Source: Paraburkholderia caledonica NBRC 102488
GTDB taxonomy: Bacteria > Pseudomonadota > Gammaproteobacteria > Burkholderiales > Burkholderiaceae
Direction: 5' to 3'
Length of the DNA: 64,000 bases
NCBI RefSeq assembly: GCF_000685095.1
Contig: NZ_BAYE01000005.1
Location: 1 to 64,000 of the forward strand
Shown: in pieces, positions 26,901 to 34,441 of the stretch
Layout of the letters: each line of letters opens with the position of its first letter
Numbering within the stretch: position 1 is the stretch's first letter
Made by a program: the position numbers and the translations under genes
Notes under the pieces: generated by a model
What the model was told of the DNA's origin: nothing
Database searches by the model: none
What the model saw: the letters and a program-made list of their open reading frames with translations, nothing else

Positions 26901-26967
26901 CGGGTTGTCCGTCGAGAAGCAGTTCCCGACTGGCAAGGTCCACTTGAAGAGGTCCGATGCGAATCAT
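23941..26967 (-). CDS. Winged-helix/ATPase transcriptional regulator (1008 aa)
   Basis: Residues 1-95 form an OmpR-type winged helix (RAFDMLAVLIAAKGELVSKN, NLQVHMSALRKVLGES, GRGYRLV). A P-loop ATPase of the AfsR/MalT-like signal-transduction (STAND) type follows: Walker A GAGGIGKT near residues 159-166, Walker B VLCVLDNCEHVL, then LATSREPL. The remaining half is alpha-helical TPR-like repeats rich in Ala, Leu and Arg. Such proteins act as ligand-gated, ATP-dependent activators. The ATG at 26967 is preferred because the paralogue at 41429 starts equivalently (MIELGRFQIDL). It follows DUF3331 and the genes above it on the same strand and may regulate that run. Confidence 0.85.
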   Translation of the reverse strand: MIRIGPLQVDLASRELLLDGQPVRIGSRAFDMLAVLIAAKGELVSKNDMLKEVWPDTIVEENNLQVHMSALRKVLGESRGLIQTVSGRGYRLVARQSPLAPANDVSQPDSRVADDRQVRSAGQVPHNLPASFSLLIGRDGALRDVARTLASARHVTLLGAGGIGKTRLAVEVARALLDHYPDGVYLVSLASTSDANSVLAMFAASVGVSKASGPLTLTRVSREWGERRVLCVLDNCEHVLGPAAELAEALLNAGPGVRVLATSREPLRVTEEHLYWVASLDVPAHDDQGQHVLQCSAVQLFMSRARAMDARLSSDERSIQLTGTVCRRLDGIPLAIELAAARAAILGIETLADHLDDRFNMLTGGNRTALPRHQTLKATLDWSHGLLDDAERATLRRLGIFVNSFSMDAAISVVTDIGLREQEVIAALSGLVEKSLVVANVERGRASYRLLETTRAYALQKLDDNGERRAVTLNHARYFTGLLERYMSAEARSEEADADRWHSRMREWLDDLRAALGWALSSKGDDALAEKLAVKVVALLYELSLVDECCAWARRALDSVAQTHGGSGSTRHLRVRMQLLAALGAALVYVNGPNRETLAIWAEVLALAIALGDHAFEARALWGMWNASQSSGAARNALAFAHRFASLAAQTGDASNDILASRLLGIASHYAGDQQQARASLERFLQQTDTLQHGLPLGQSIDQGVVGRATLARLLWFQGSRDEALDLAEACVASACAQDQAIVTCYVLVEAEIPLALLSGKRERAAEAIALLRDVSARTGLGVSQACGRAFDEYLRSLDDVSPVRLNAFRAALDELDALEYGAQRAMLVARYGLALGRAGRRDEAIAAVTRALAQCDESGDHWYVVELRRAHGELLLLGAAGSPPGGELVTDAEACLTAAMEESLAQGCRSLQLRAATSLGQLWWAQGRAADAVRLVESACARLSQGRDLEDFAAAQHLLDAARVASRVVPPCVERQGDVDLRLNPHLNPHLSPRLPKRTRQKVSEGR

Positions 26968-27080
26968 GAGGCGGTGTCCAGGACGCAACCGGTGGAGAAG
27001 CTGCCGGGCAATAGCAGCCCGGCGATGAGTCCCCGAAGTCTAGACTAACCGCAACTTCGCATGCGCGGAAAAAACTGAAG

Positions 27081-27596
27081 CTATCGTTCAAAATTTTTGT
27101 ATTGAACCAGCGGGTGCTGCAGGTCGACGACCGACGCCAGGATCATCGCGGCCGCGTTGACCGGGACTGCGCTGCGCACCCTCGGTTTGTAGATCAGATC
27201 GTTACGGCGGATCGTCGCCCCGCTCACCGCGCAGCGTCCCTTCAGTCTGGCGCGGCAACTGATCCACACCTGGTCCGCGTAACGGCACAGCGTGGCGTCC
27301 TGCCAGAGGACGGCGATTGACGTCTCGGACAGGCGCTCGATCACCTCGACCTGCCGGTGCCGCGACGGTCCATTGGCAGCCTCGCGCGCAAGCGGCGGCG
27401 CAAGATAGGCTTCGCCTTCCGCTTCGCCGCGATAGCCGGCAAGGAGCCGCTTGATCACGTGACTCCATACCGGCGCAAGGCTCTCGTCGTGCGTGGCCGC
27501 GTGATCGTCGCGCGCTATGCGGCAAGCGTCATGATGCACGCCCGCTTCGTGCCTCGCTGCATTCGTGCATTGCTTGGCGGGGGATTCGATGTGCAT
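27081..27596 (-). CDS. DUF3331 family protein
   Basis: Encodes 171 residues. The C-terminal half, with VWISCRARLKGRCAVSGATI and RRNDLIYKPR, matches the DUF3331 family, which I know mainly from Burkholderiaceae and which has no established function. The two cysteines in CRARLKGRCAVSG may form a small structural or metal site. A GAGGAG site precedes the ATG at 27596; the frame is open 22 codons further upstream. It is the last small gene before the large winged-helix regulator on the same strand. Confidence 0.72.
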   Translation of the reverse strand: MHIESPAKQCTNAARHEAGVHHDACRIARDDHAATHDESLAPVWSHVIKRLLAGYRGEAEGEAYLAPPLAREAANGPSRHRQVEVIERLSETSIAVLWQDATLCRYADQVWISCRARLKGRCAVSGATIRRNDLIYKPRVRSAVPVNAAAMILASVVDLQHPLVQYKNFER

Positions 27597-27668
27597 CGTG
27601 ATTCTCCTCAAAAGTTGGCGCAGCGCCCATAACAGAAGTGGCTGGGAGCGTCGCCCGGCCACGCTGCC

Positions 27669-28658
27669 TCACTGAGCCGGCGCCGCTTCGTAATTGACCG
27701 GCACCCAGTCGTACGTGTTGCCGTTCTGTCTGATGTGCCCGAGGCCCGGAAAGGCGATATGCGCGGCGCCGATCAGATAGCGCTCGCTCGCAGCGAGTTC
27801 GAGCGCGCTGCGTCGCGAACGTTGGGCCGCGGCGGCATCGGTGTCGTATTCGACCGATGCCGTCGGGTTCTGCAACTGGATCGCCGCCACATGCACAATG
27901 TCGCCCCACACGAGCAGACGATTCGCGCCGCTCTGCACCAGATAGCCGGTGTGGCCGGGCGTATGTCCATCGAGCGCGACGGCGCGAATGCCTGGGTCGA
28001 GCTCGACATCGCCTTGAAAAGGCTTGAAGCGGCCCGCCGCGATATAGGGGGCGACGCTCGCACTGGCAGCGTCGAAGAAAGTGCTGAGAAAGGCCGGCGC
28101 TTTGGACTTGTTGGCGGGGTTCAACCAGTAGTCGGCTTCGGTTTGGCTCACGCGCACGACGGCATGAGGAAAGGCCATTGCGCCGCTCGTCGCGATGCCG
28201 CCCACATGGTCCTTGTGCAGATGCGTCAGCAGCACCTCGTCGATCTGTTCCGGCCGATAACCGGCCGCGCTCAGATTGGCGAGCAGCTTGCCGCAACAAT
28301 CGCCATACAACACGCCCGCGCCGGAGTCGACGAGAATCAGCTTCGAGCCGGTGTTGATCAGGAACGCGTTGATCGAGCCTTGCACCGGCGCCTGCAGGAA
28401 ATCGCGATCCAGGTCGCGCGCAATCTCCGCCTTCGGCACATCTTCGATCACGGTGTCGATCGGAAACGGATGCGTGCCGTCAAGCAGCGCGGTCACTTCG
28501 AAGCCGCCGAGCATGATCCGGTAAAAGCCCGGGCCTTGAGTCCTGACCTGAGGCGCGGCGCCAAACGCCACGCCGCTCCACAGGCTCGTGACGACGCTCA
28601 ATAGCAGCACGCAGCAGGCCGCCGCATGGAGAGTTGCGCTACGTTGAATCGACTTCAT
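27669..28658 (-). CDS. Exported MBL-fold metallohydrolase
   Basis: Encodes 329 residues. A signal peptide (hydrophobic CCVLLLSVVTSLWSGVAFGA) sends it to the periplasm. The metal motif is complete: THLHKDHVGG with His146, His148, Asp150 and His151; GHTPGHTGYLV, WGDIVH and the C-terminal GAAHIAFPGLGHI supply further ligands. It resembles the lactonase/AidC-like group of periplasmic hydrolases; quorum-signal or antibiotic hydrolysis is possible but not shown. A GGAG site precedes the ATG. It starts 11 bases after the stop of the upstream flavoprotein gene, so the two are very likely cotranscribed. Confidence 0.86.
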   Translation of the reverse strand: MKSIQRSATLHAAACCVLLLSVVTSLWSGVAFGAAPQVRTQGPGFYRIMLGGFEVTALLDGTHPFPIDTVIEDVPKAEIARDLDRDFLQAPVQGSINAFLINTGSKLILVDSGAGVLYGDCCGKLLANLSAAGYRPEQIDEVLLTHLHKDHVGGIATSGAMAFPHAVVRVSQTEADYWLNPANKSKAPAFLSTFFDAASASVAPYIAAGRFKPFQGDVELDPGIRAVALDGHTPGHTGYLVQSGANRLLVWGDIVHVAAIQLQNPTASVEYDTDAAAAQRSRRSALELAASERYLIGAAHIAFPGLGHIRQNGNTYDWVPVNYEAAPAQ

Positions 28659-28669
28659 CGTCTGCTCCG

Positions 28670-30397
28670 TCAGGGGTTGGCCGCGAGCTTCGTCGACTGG
28701 CTCAGGTACGCATGAATCTGGGCGACGACGGCCGCGCCGTCGCCGACCGCGGCGGCGACACGTTTCGCGGAGTCCGAGCGCACGTCGCCGACCGCGAACA
28801 TGCCCGGCACACTGGTTTCAAGCGGATAGTGCGCACTGGCCGCCGACGCGCCCTGCCCGCTTCTCGCCATGCCGGTCAAGAGAAAGCCGCGATTGTCGAG
28901 TTCGACGCCGCTTGCGGCGAGCCAATCCGTTTTCGGCTCCGCGCCGATAAAGAGAAAGAGATGCCGCGAAGCCAGGACTTCCTCTTCGCCGCTCGCTTCG
29001 TGACGCACGCGAAGATGCGTGAGACCTGCTTCGTCGCCTTCGAGCGCGCGCAGCGTGCAGCCGGTGCACAACGACACATTTGGCAGCGAGCCGATGCGGT
29101 CGATCAGATACTTCGACATGCTCGCGTTGAGGTCCTGGCCGCGAATCAGCATGCGGATGCTGCGCGCGAAGTTCGCGAGAAACACCACGGCCTGGCCCGC
29201 CGAGTTGCCGCCTCCCATCAGCACGATGTCCTGGCCTTTGACGAGCTTCGCTTCGATGGTCGACGCCCAGTAATACGTGCCGCGTCCCTCGAAACGTTCG
29301 AAGCCCGGCACTGTCGGCTTGCGGTATGCGGCGCCGCTCGCCACCACGACCGTGCGCGCGCTGATGCGCTGGCCGTCGACGAGCGTCAGCACGAACATCC
29401 CGTCTTGCCGCGTTACTTCGGTGACCTTGCCGGGAATCGCGAGGTGCGCGCCGAACTTCAGCGCCTGCTGGAACGCGCGCGCGGCGAGCGCCTGCCCGGA
29501 GATGCCGGTGGGAAAGCCGAGATAGTTTTCAATGCGAGAGCTCGCGCCGGCCTGGCCGCCGGGTGCGCGCTGATCGAACACGGCCACCGAGAGTCCCTCG
29601 GTGGCCGCATAGACCGACGCCGCCAGTCCGGCCGGACCCGCGCCGACGATCGCGACGTCGTATCTGTGCGACTGCTCGAAGGTCGGCACGAGTCCGAGGC
29701 ACGACGCGAGTTGCGCCTCGTCCGGCGCACGCAGCACATGCCCGTTCGGGCAGAACACGAGCGGAAAGTCGCCGGGGCCGGTCGTCATGCCGCCGAGCAG
29801 GGTCACGGCTTCGGGATCGGAACGCGCGTCGATCACGGTCGCCGGATACGCATTGCGCCGCAGGAAGCCTTGCAGGCCGACGAGGCGTGCGTCGTCTCCG
29901 TTACCGACGATGATCGGCCCGAGCCCCTGCTCGATCAGTCCGAGCCGACGCAGAATCAGCGCGCGCATGATGTGCTCGCCGAGTTGCGCATCGGCGACGA
30001 TCAGCGCTCGCAGACGCTCCGGCTCGATCACGAGCGTCTCGGCATCGGTCAGAGCGAGGCCGTCGATCAGCGCGGGCTTGCCGGAAAGCTGCGCCATCTC
30101 CGCCATGAAATGGCCGTCGTCGTGCTCGGTCACGAGCGTCGAGCGGCCGAAGCTGTCGCGCGAAAAGATCCGCACGCGGCCATGCAGCAACACGAAAAGC
30201 CCCAGCGCGACCTGCCCGGTCTCGAAGATCAGTTCGCCTGCCTTGAAGTTCATCGGCCGCGCGAAGCGGCGCAAGCTTTGAATCTCCGCAGGCGACAGAC
30301 GTGGGAACATCTGATGTTGCCGGTATTCGAGCGACGAATACGGGAACTCCAGCTCGGACGGTTGCGCCACATCGGGCGATAGACCGGAAGTGCTCAT
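28670..30397 (-). CDS. cNMP-binding, thioredoxin-reductase-like flavoprotein lacking redox cysteines
   Basis: Encodes 575 residues. Residues about 30-150 form a cyclic-nucleotide-binding (Crp/cNMP) domain, about 160-235 a degenerate thioredoxin-like segment (FCPNGHVLRAP), and the rest a thioredoxin-reductase fold. FAD-binding VGAGPAGLAASVYA is at about 251-264, followed by the second dinucleotide site MGGGNSAGQAVVF and the C-terminal FAVGDVRSDSAKRVAAAVGDG. The redox-active CxxC expected between the two nucleotide motifs is replaced by YYWASTIEA, so it cannot act as a classical thioredoxin reductase. This architecture is known in proteobacteria without a fixed function. The porin gene lies upstream on the same strand. 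Confidence 0.84.
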   Translation of the reverse strand: MSTSGLSPDVAQPSELEFPYSSLEYRQHQMFPRLSPAEIQSLRRFARPMNFKAGELIFETGQVALGLFVLLHGRVRIFSRDSFGRSTLVTEHDDGHFMAEMAQLSGKPALIDGLALTDAETLVIEPERLRALIVADAQLGEHIMRALILRRLGLIEQGLGPIIVGNGDDARLVGLQGFLRRNAYPATVIDARSDPEAVTLLGGMTTGPGDFPLVFCPNGHVLRAPDEAQLASCLGLVPTFEQSHRYDVAIVGAGPAGLAASVYAATEGLSVAVFDQRAPGGQAGASSRIENYLGFPTGISGQALAARAFQQALKFGAHLAIPGKVTEVTRQDGMFVLTLVDGQRISARTVVVASGAAYRKPTVPGFERFEGRGTYYWASTIEAKLVKGQDIVLMGGGNSAGQAVVFLANFARSIRMLIRGQDLNASMSKYLIDRIGSLPNVSLCTGCTLRALEGDEAGLTHLRVRHEASGEEEVLASRHLFLFIGAEPKTDWLAASGVELDNRGFLLTGMARSGQGASAASAHYPLETSVPGMFAVGDVRSDSAKRVAAAVGDGAAVVAQIHAYLSQSTKLAANP

Positions 30398-30480
30398 AAC
30401 GATGACCTTTGTTTTCGTGACGGCCTCAATCGATTTGATCTCGGCCGCTACCTACCCGCTGCCCACCCGCGACCTACCCG

Positions 30481-32094
30481 CTACCACCCGAACTTCAGTT
30501 CCGCACCGACGTAGTCGGCGTTGCGCGCGCCGAGTTCGCGCAGCGACGGTCCCACCTGAAAATGCACGGCTTCGAGCGCCGCCGCGAGATTCGCGGTGAC
30601 TGCCCAGTCGGCGCGCAACTGGGTATAGAAACCTGTCCAGCGCGAGCCGTGTCCCGCCGTGCCAGGCACGACCGCCGAGCCTTGCTGGTAGACGGCGTCG
30701 GCGGTGGTCTCGCGCCATTGCAGGCCAACGCCTGCGAGCAGCGAGAGCTTGCTCGTCGGCTTGATGATCAGCGACGGCTTCACGTGAATCAGGTTCGTAT
30801 AGCCGGTGTAGCCCGCAAGCGCGAAGTAGTAGCCGTTCGGAAAGAGCGGATTGAAGGTGCCGACGCGACCATCGCCAGGATGGGTGTCGCCCGAAGCCGC
30901 ATCCACCTGAATACCGACGCGCGGTGTCCACGGCGTCGACGCGAACGTATAGCCCGCGAGCGAGCCGACCGCCCACGCGCCGATCGTCTTCGTGCCTACA
31001 TGCCCCGACTGATACATCGTCTCGATGTCCCAGTCGACGTGGTTGAGCGTGCCCGAATAGCGTGCATCGAACACATCGCGGTGCTCGTCGCCGGTCGCGT
31101 CGAGAAAACGCGCGTTGCTGCGGTTGTAGCGCGAGTAGTACGCGGATACGTCGCCCGGGCCGACCGCTTTGCGCTCGACGCGCACGCCGCTGAACGTCAG
31201 ATGCCGGTTCGACACGTCGTCGAAATCGCTGTTGTTGCGGTATTGCACCGGCTGCGTCGCATACGCGATCCAGCGCCACAGACCTGTCTCGTAGTCGGCC
31301 CAGATCGCGTCGAAGGCCTGGCGCACATTCGGGCCGTCGCGCACGGAGATGAAGCGCTGCAAGTCGAACGCCATCTCCTGACGACCGAGCCGGAACTTCA
31401 CGACGCCAGGGCCGAGCGGCTCGACGATAGCGACAAAAGCCTGGCGCAAGTCGAGCGGATTCTTGTCGACCGGGGTGACATTGTCCTTGCCGTACGGATG
31501 AGCGTCCTCGAACTGGGTGAAGATCTGCACGTGCGGACCGAGGTGTACGTCCGCATGCACTTCGAGGCGTTGCAGCAGATACGCATCGTCGTGCCCCGCG
31601 CCGAGACCGAAGAGCGGCGCGTCGTTCATTTCGAGCCGCTCGCGCAGCACGACGCCGAGCGACACGTACGCGTCGGGATTGCCGAACAGCGGAATGTACT
31701 TGAGCGAGTCGAACGGGCGCTTGGGCACGCAAGGGTTCGCAAGCGCCGACCAGTTTTCCTGCCAGCGGTTGAACATCACCGTCGGGCGCGCGCACGAGGT
31801 GCCTGCTGCCGGAGCGCTTATGGCTGCGGTGTCGTCGGCGCCGCCAAGCGCGGTGTCGGCTGCCATCGCCGGCAGTGATGCCGTGAGCCCCGCGGTAAGC
31901 CCCACCGTGAGCCCCGCAGCCGTGAGCCGTGCGCTCAGCCTGGCCTTGACGCTCGCTGCGGGTCGCTTGCCGAGCAGCCACGCACCCAGCGCGGCGCCCC
32001 GCCCAGACCGCGCTCGCGCGGCTCGCCCTGACGGACGCGGCCGACGCGGCCCCACTGTCAGCAGCGCTCTGATTGCGCGCGCTTTACCGGCCAT
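30481..32094 (-). CDS. Alginate-export-family outer-membrane porin
   Basis: Encodes 537 residues. The mature part reads as a beta-barrel with alternating aromatic strands and ends in the outer-membrane signature KFGW. RPFDSLKYIPL, YVSLGVVLRERLE, DKNPLDLRQAF and RLGRQEMAFD are typical of the AlgE/alginate_exp family. The long N-terminus contains a repetitive LTAAGLTVGLTAGLTASL hydrophobic stretch ending at PAMAADTALGG, probably the signal peptide. The ATG at 32094 overlaps the end of the upstream VOC gene by 11 bases; a start nearer the signal peptide is possible. Alginate itself is unlikely, since no alginate genes are nearby; many such porins pass small organic compounds. Confidence 0.8.
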   Translation of the reverse strand: MAGKARAIRALLTVGPRRPRPSGRAARARSGRGAALGAWLLGKRPAASVKARLSARLTAAGLTVGLTAGLTASLPAMAADTALGGADDTAAISAPAAGTSCARPTVMFNRWQENWSALANPCVPKRPFDSLKYIPLFGNPDAYVSLGVVLRERLEMNDAPLFGLGAGHDDAYLLQRLEVHADVHLGPHVQIFTQFEDAHPYGKDNVTPVDKNPLDLRQAFVAIVEPLGPGVVKFRLGRQEMAFDLQRFISVRDGPNVRQAFDAIWADYETGLWRWIAYATQPVQYRNNSDFDDVSNRHLTFSGVRVERKAVGPGDVSAYYSRYNRSNARFLDATGDEHRDVFDARYSGTLNHVDWDIETMYQSGHVGTKTIGAWAVGSLAGYTFASTPWTPRVGIQVDAASGDTHPGDGRVGTFNPLFPNGYYFALAGYTGYTNLIHVKPSLIIKPTSKLSLLAGVGLQWRETTADAVYQQGSAVVPGTAGHGSRWTGFYTQLRADWAVTANLAAALEAVHFQVGPSLRELGARNADYVGAELKFGW

Positions 32095-33034
32095 CGTGCA
32101 CTTCGGCGATATATCCGCCCGGGAATTCGAGCACTGCCGTCTTGCCCGATGCACTGTTATACGGCGCATAAACCACCTTGGCGCCGGCCGCCTGCGCACG
32201 CTGCAGCGTCTGTGCAAGGTCGTCGACCCCATAGCCGGTCGTTTCGCGGCCGAACGGGAACGGCAGCTTGCCGTCGGTGACGAACACCACCATGCGGCCA
32301 AAGCCCGAAGCGATGCGAATCTCGCGGATCGTTTCGCCCGGGCGGCCGATCACGCCGGCGTCGGCGCGCGGATTGTCCGAGACGATCTTGCCGTGCGAAA
32401 AGTGCAGCCAGCGGCGCACGAAGTTGTTCGCCTCGTAGCGCGACACATATACGCGATTATCCGGCACGCTCTGCAGCGGCGCATAGTTCGGCGCCTTCGT
32501 GTGCCAGTAGAGCTGCATCGTCAGACCGCCCGGCCACTGGATGATCGCGTCCTTGCCGATGGGGTCGTCGAAGCTGTCCACGAGCACATCCGCGCCCGCC
32601 GCGCGTGCGGCCTTCACCGCCTGATCGATGTTCGTGACCAGATAACCGGTGCGCTCATTGCCGAACGGATACGGAACCGGCGTTTCGAAGCCGAATACCG
32701 ACAGCATGCCGACCGGCGTCTGCACATATTGCGACGCGGTCTTGCTGGGCGTCGGCGTGACAGTGAATACCGCGCGAGGCGACGCCTTGCCGCCGAACGT
32801 CGCGATAAAGCTGTTGACGAACGCGTCCAGATCCGCCGACGCAACATACACGTGCGTCGTGTCGTATTGCGGACCGACCGACACATCCGGCTGGCGCGCG
32901 GCAAGCGCGGTATTTGCGGTTGCGACTTCGGGCGGGCCGGCATCGGCGCGAGCGGAGGTGAGCGGCGCGAGGCCGATCAGCAACGCGGCGGATACTGCCG
33001 CGAGAGGACGGAAACGCTGAAGCAAATGGAACAT
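32084..33034 (-). CDS. Exported VOC (glyoxalase-fold) protein
   Basis: Encodes 316 residues with an N-terminal signal peptide (LAAVSAALLIGLAPLTSARA) and two glyoxalase/bleomycin-resistance-like (VOC) modules. The first begins DTTHVYVASADLDAFVNSFI and the second at about NRVYVSRYEANNFVRRWL; each ends with a variant of a GGxxxxLYW or GGYIAEVHD strand. Secreted double-VOC proteins of this kind have no firm function. The ATG at 33034 is preferred over the frame start at 33112. The 3' end overlaps the porin start, suggesting coupled translation. Confidence 0.74.
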   Translation of the reverse strand: MFHLLQRFRPLAAVSAALLIGLAPLTSARADAGPPEVATANTALAARQPDVSVGPQYDTTHVYVASADLDAFVNSFIATFGGKASPRAVFTVTPTPSKTASQYVQTPVGMLSVFGFETPVPYPFGNERTGYLVTNIDQAVKAARAAGADVLVDSFDDPIGKDAIIQWPGGLTMQLYWHTKAPNYAPLQSVPDNRVYVSRYEANNFVRRWLHFSHGKIVSDNPRADAGVIGRPGETIREIRIASGFGRMVVFVTDGKLPFPFGRETTGYGVDDLAQTLQRAQAAGAKVVYAPYNSASGKTAVLEFPGGYIAEVHDGR

Positions 33035-33172
33035 GTGATCTACCTGATGATGTTGGAAGAATTCGAGTGCAATCCGGATCCGCTGGATACGGTTGCACCA
33101 GGGACCGGGCAAGCGGTTGAGCCGAGGCTCTGAGTCATGGCTTCAGATCAGGACCTGCGCCTCGATCTGCAA

Positions 33173-33451
33173 TCAACCGCCCTGTTTCGTGGCGCCGGGC
33201 GCGCCCGGCTTTTGCGCGGAACTGTCAGGCATCGGCGCGGCAACCGGCAATGTCGACGAGGGCGATGCCGCCTCCACCGCCGCGCTCTGTGAGAAGAGCT
33301 GTGCCTTCACCACAGGTATCGCGTGTTCGCCGAGCACCATGCCGAGCAGGCCGGCGAGCGCGATCAGCGGCGGCGCCGGCGACTGCACCTTGAGCAGCCA
33401 GTAGAGGAGTCCGACGCCGAAGCCGACTCCCAGTGAAATGATGTAGCCCAT
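33173..33451 (-). CDS. XapX-domain small membrane protein
   Basis: Encodes 92 residues. Residues 1-50 match the XapX domain: MGYIISLGVGFGVGLLYWLL, then VQSPAPPLIALAGLLGMVLGEHAIPV. This gives two membrane helices. The remaining third is a Pro/Ala/Ser-rich tail and probably disordered. The function of XapX proteins is not established. An AGGAGA site precedes the ATG. It lies between the HD-like and VOC genes on the same strand, 21 bases after the HD gene. Confidence 0.82.
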   Translation of the reverse strand: MGYIISLGVGFGVGLLYWLLKVQSPAPPLIALAGLLGMVLGEHAIPVVKAQLFSQSAAVEAASPSSTLPVAAPMPDSSAQKPGAPGATKQGG

Positions 33452-33474
33452 GCCAATCTCCTATCGAGGCCGGG

Positions 33475-34116
33475 TCAGTTCGGCCATTCCGAACCAAGCA
33501 CCAGCCCGCAAAAATTCAGACGCCGGTAATTCGGATCCCATCGGTCGAGCACGTCGGCGTTGACCGTGCCGAACGTCGTTTGCGGACGATGTTCCATGCC
33601 GCGCGCGTATTCCTCGAGAATCCGCTTCTTGAAACCCACTTCGCGCGGACACGCCTGCACGATTTCGTCACGCTCGTCGACGGCGTATTCGTCGTAGCGC
33701 GCGCCGCGCACGTCCATCTGCACGCCCGCGGCGAGCAACGCGACGAGCGGCGTGAGATGCTCGGGAATGCCCGGCGTCGTGTGCAATGCAATCGCCATCC
33801 ATACTTCGTCGATCGCGCTTGCCGCCGCCCGATGCTCGCGCATGAAATCGCGCGCGGCGTTCGCGCTATCCACTTCGTAGCGGCACGACGAACGCCGATG
33901 CGCGCTATTCAGGCCCACGTTATGAAACATCGCGCCCACATAAAGCAGTTCCATGTCGAAAACCATGTTCTCGCGATAGCCAGTCAGCGCACCGAACAGA
34001 AACGCCCGCTGCGCGTGATGGAACATCAACGCAGACTCGGTCGCGCGAATCCGTTCGGTTGCCCCACGGGCCATCGCACTGTCGGGCATGTCGATGCCCG
34101 CAATGGTTTTCTTCAT
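33475..34116 (-). CDS. HD-domain-like protein with HN in place of HD
   Basis: Encodes 213 residues of the HD-superfamily group that includes cyanamide-hydratase-like proteins. Recognisable parts are MFHHAQRAFLFG (first His), LLYVGAMFHNVGL (the HD pair, here His-Asn), and ALHTTPGIPEH (later metal His). Loss of the aspartate suggests altered or lost metal-dependent hydrolysis. The ATG at 34116 follows an exceptionally strong GGAGGAGGTGAC site; the frame is open 24 codons further upstream. XapX, VOC and porin genes follow on the same strand. Confidence 0.74.
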   Translation of the reverse strand: MKKTIAGIDMPDSAMARGATERIRATESALMFHHAQRAFLFGALTGYRENMVFDMELLYVGAMFHNVGLNSAHRRSSCRYEVDSANAARDFMREHRAAASAIDEVWMAIALHTTPGIPEHLTPLVALLAAGVQMDVRGARYDEYAVDERDEIVQACPREVGFKKRILEEYARGMEHRPQTTFGTVNADVLDRWDPNYRRLNFCGLVLGSEWPN

Positions 34117-34193
34117 GTCACCTCCTCCATATGCCGATCGCCGGCGATCTGCGCGGGCCTCGTCACCAGCGGGCCCTCGTTTGCGCACGATGC

Positions 34194-34256
34194 CTACGAA
34201 CGCGCGAATTCCAGCAGGTCAAGCTGCGTGCGGTGCAAAGTCGCGAAGATACTCAC
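34194..34256 (-). CDS. Possible 20-residue ORF upstream of the HD-like gene
   Basis: A GTG codon six bases after an AAGGAG site opens a frame of 20 codons (MSIFATLHRTQLDLLEFARS) and ends in TAG 77 bases before the HD-like start. I recognise no family. The strong ribosome-binding site suggests translation, perhaps as a leader peptide or the remnant of a longer gene. The rest of the 325-base gap (34117-34441) shows no other gene and probably holds the promoter of the HD-XapX-VOC-porin run. Confidence 0.3.
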   Translation of the reverse strand: MSIFATLHRTQLDLLEFARS

Positions 34257-34441
34257 GTGAAACTCCTTTTTTCATGTTGTTGCGTGATGTTGCTTGTTAT
34301 TCGCGCCTGCTATCCAGAGCCCATGGTGGCTCTGAACGGGCCGCCGTTCGATCCCATCCAGCGTACCGATTGCCGTCGATAAATGCCTTGGCGCGACCTT
34401 AAAAAGCCTTAAGCGAAAGCTGAATTCGAATGGCCCGCCCC

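Noticed and set aside
28634..30382. Plus-strand open frame of 582 codons
   Set aside because: Complete shadow of the cNMP-TrxR-like gene, which has clear FAD and NAD(P) motifs.
31857..31936. Repetitive GTGAGCCCCGC-like tract
   Set aside because: Explained by the repetitive LTAAGLT/LTAGLT signal-peptide codons of the porin gene, not an independent repeat element.
30452..31981. Second minus-strand frame of 509 codons over the porin gene
   Set aside because: The alternative frame at 30481-32094 shows AlgE-family motifs and a terminal outer-membrane signature; this one is Arg/Ala-rich only.
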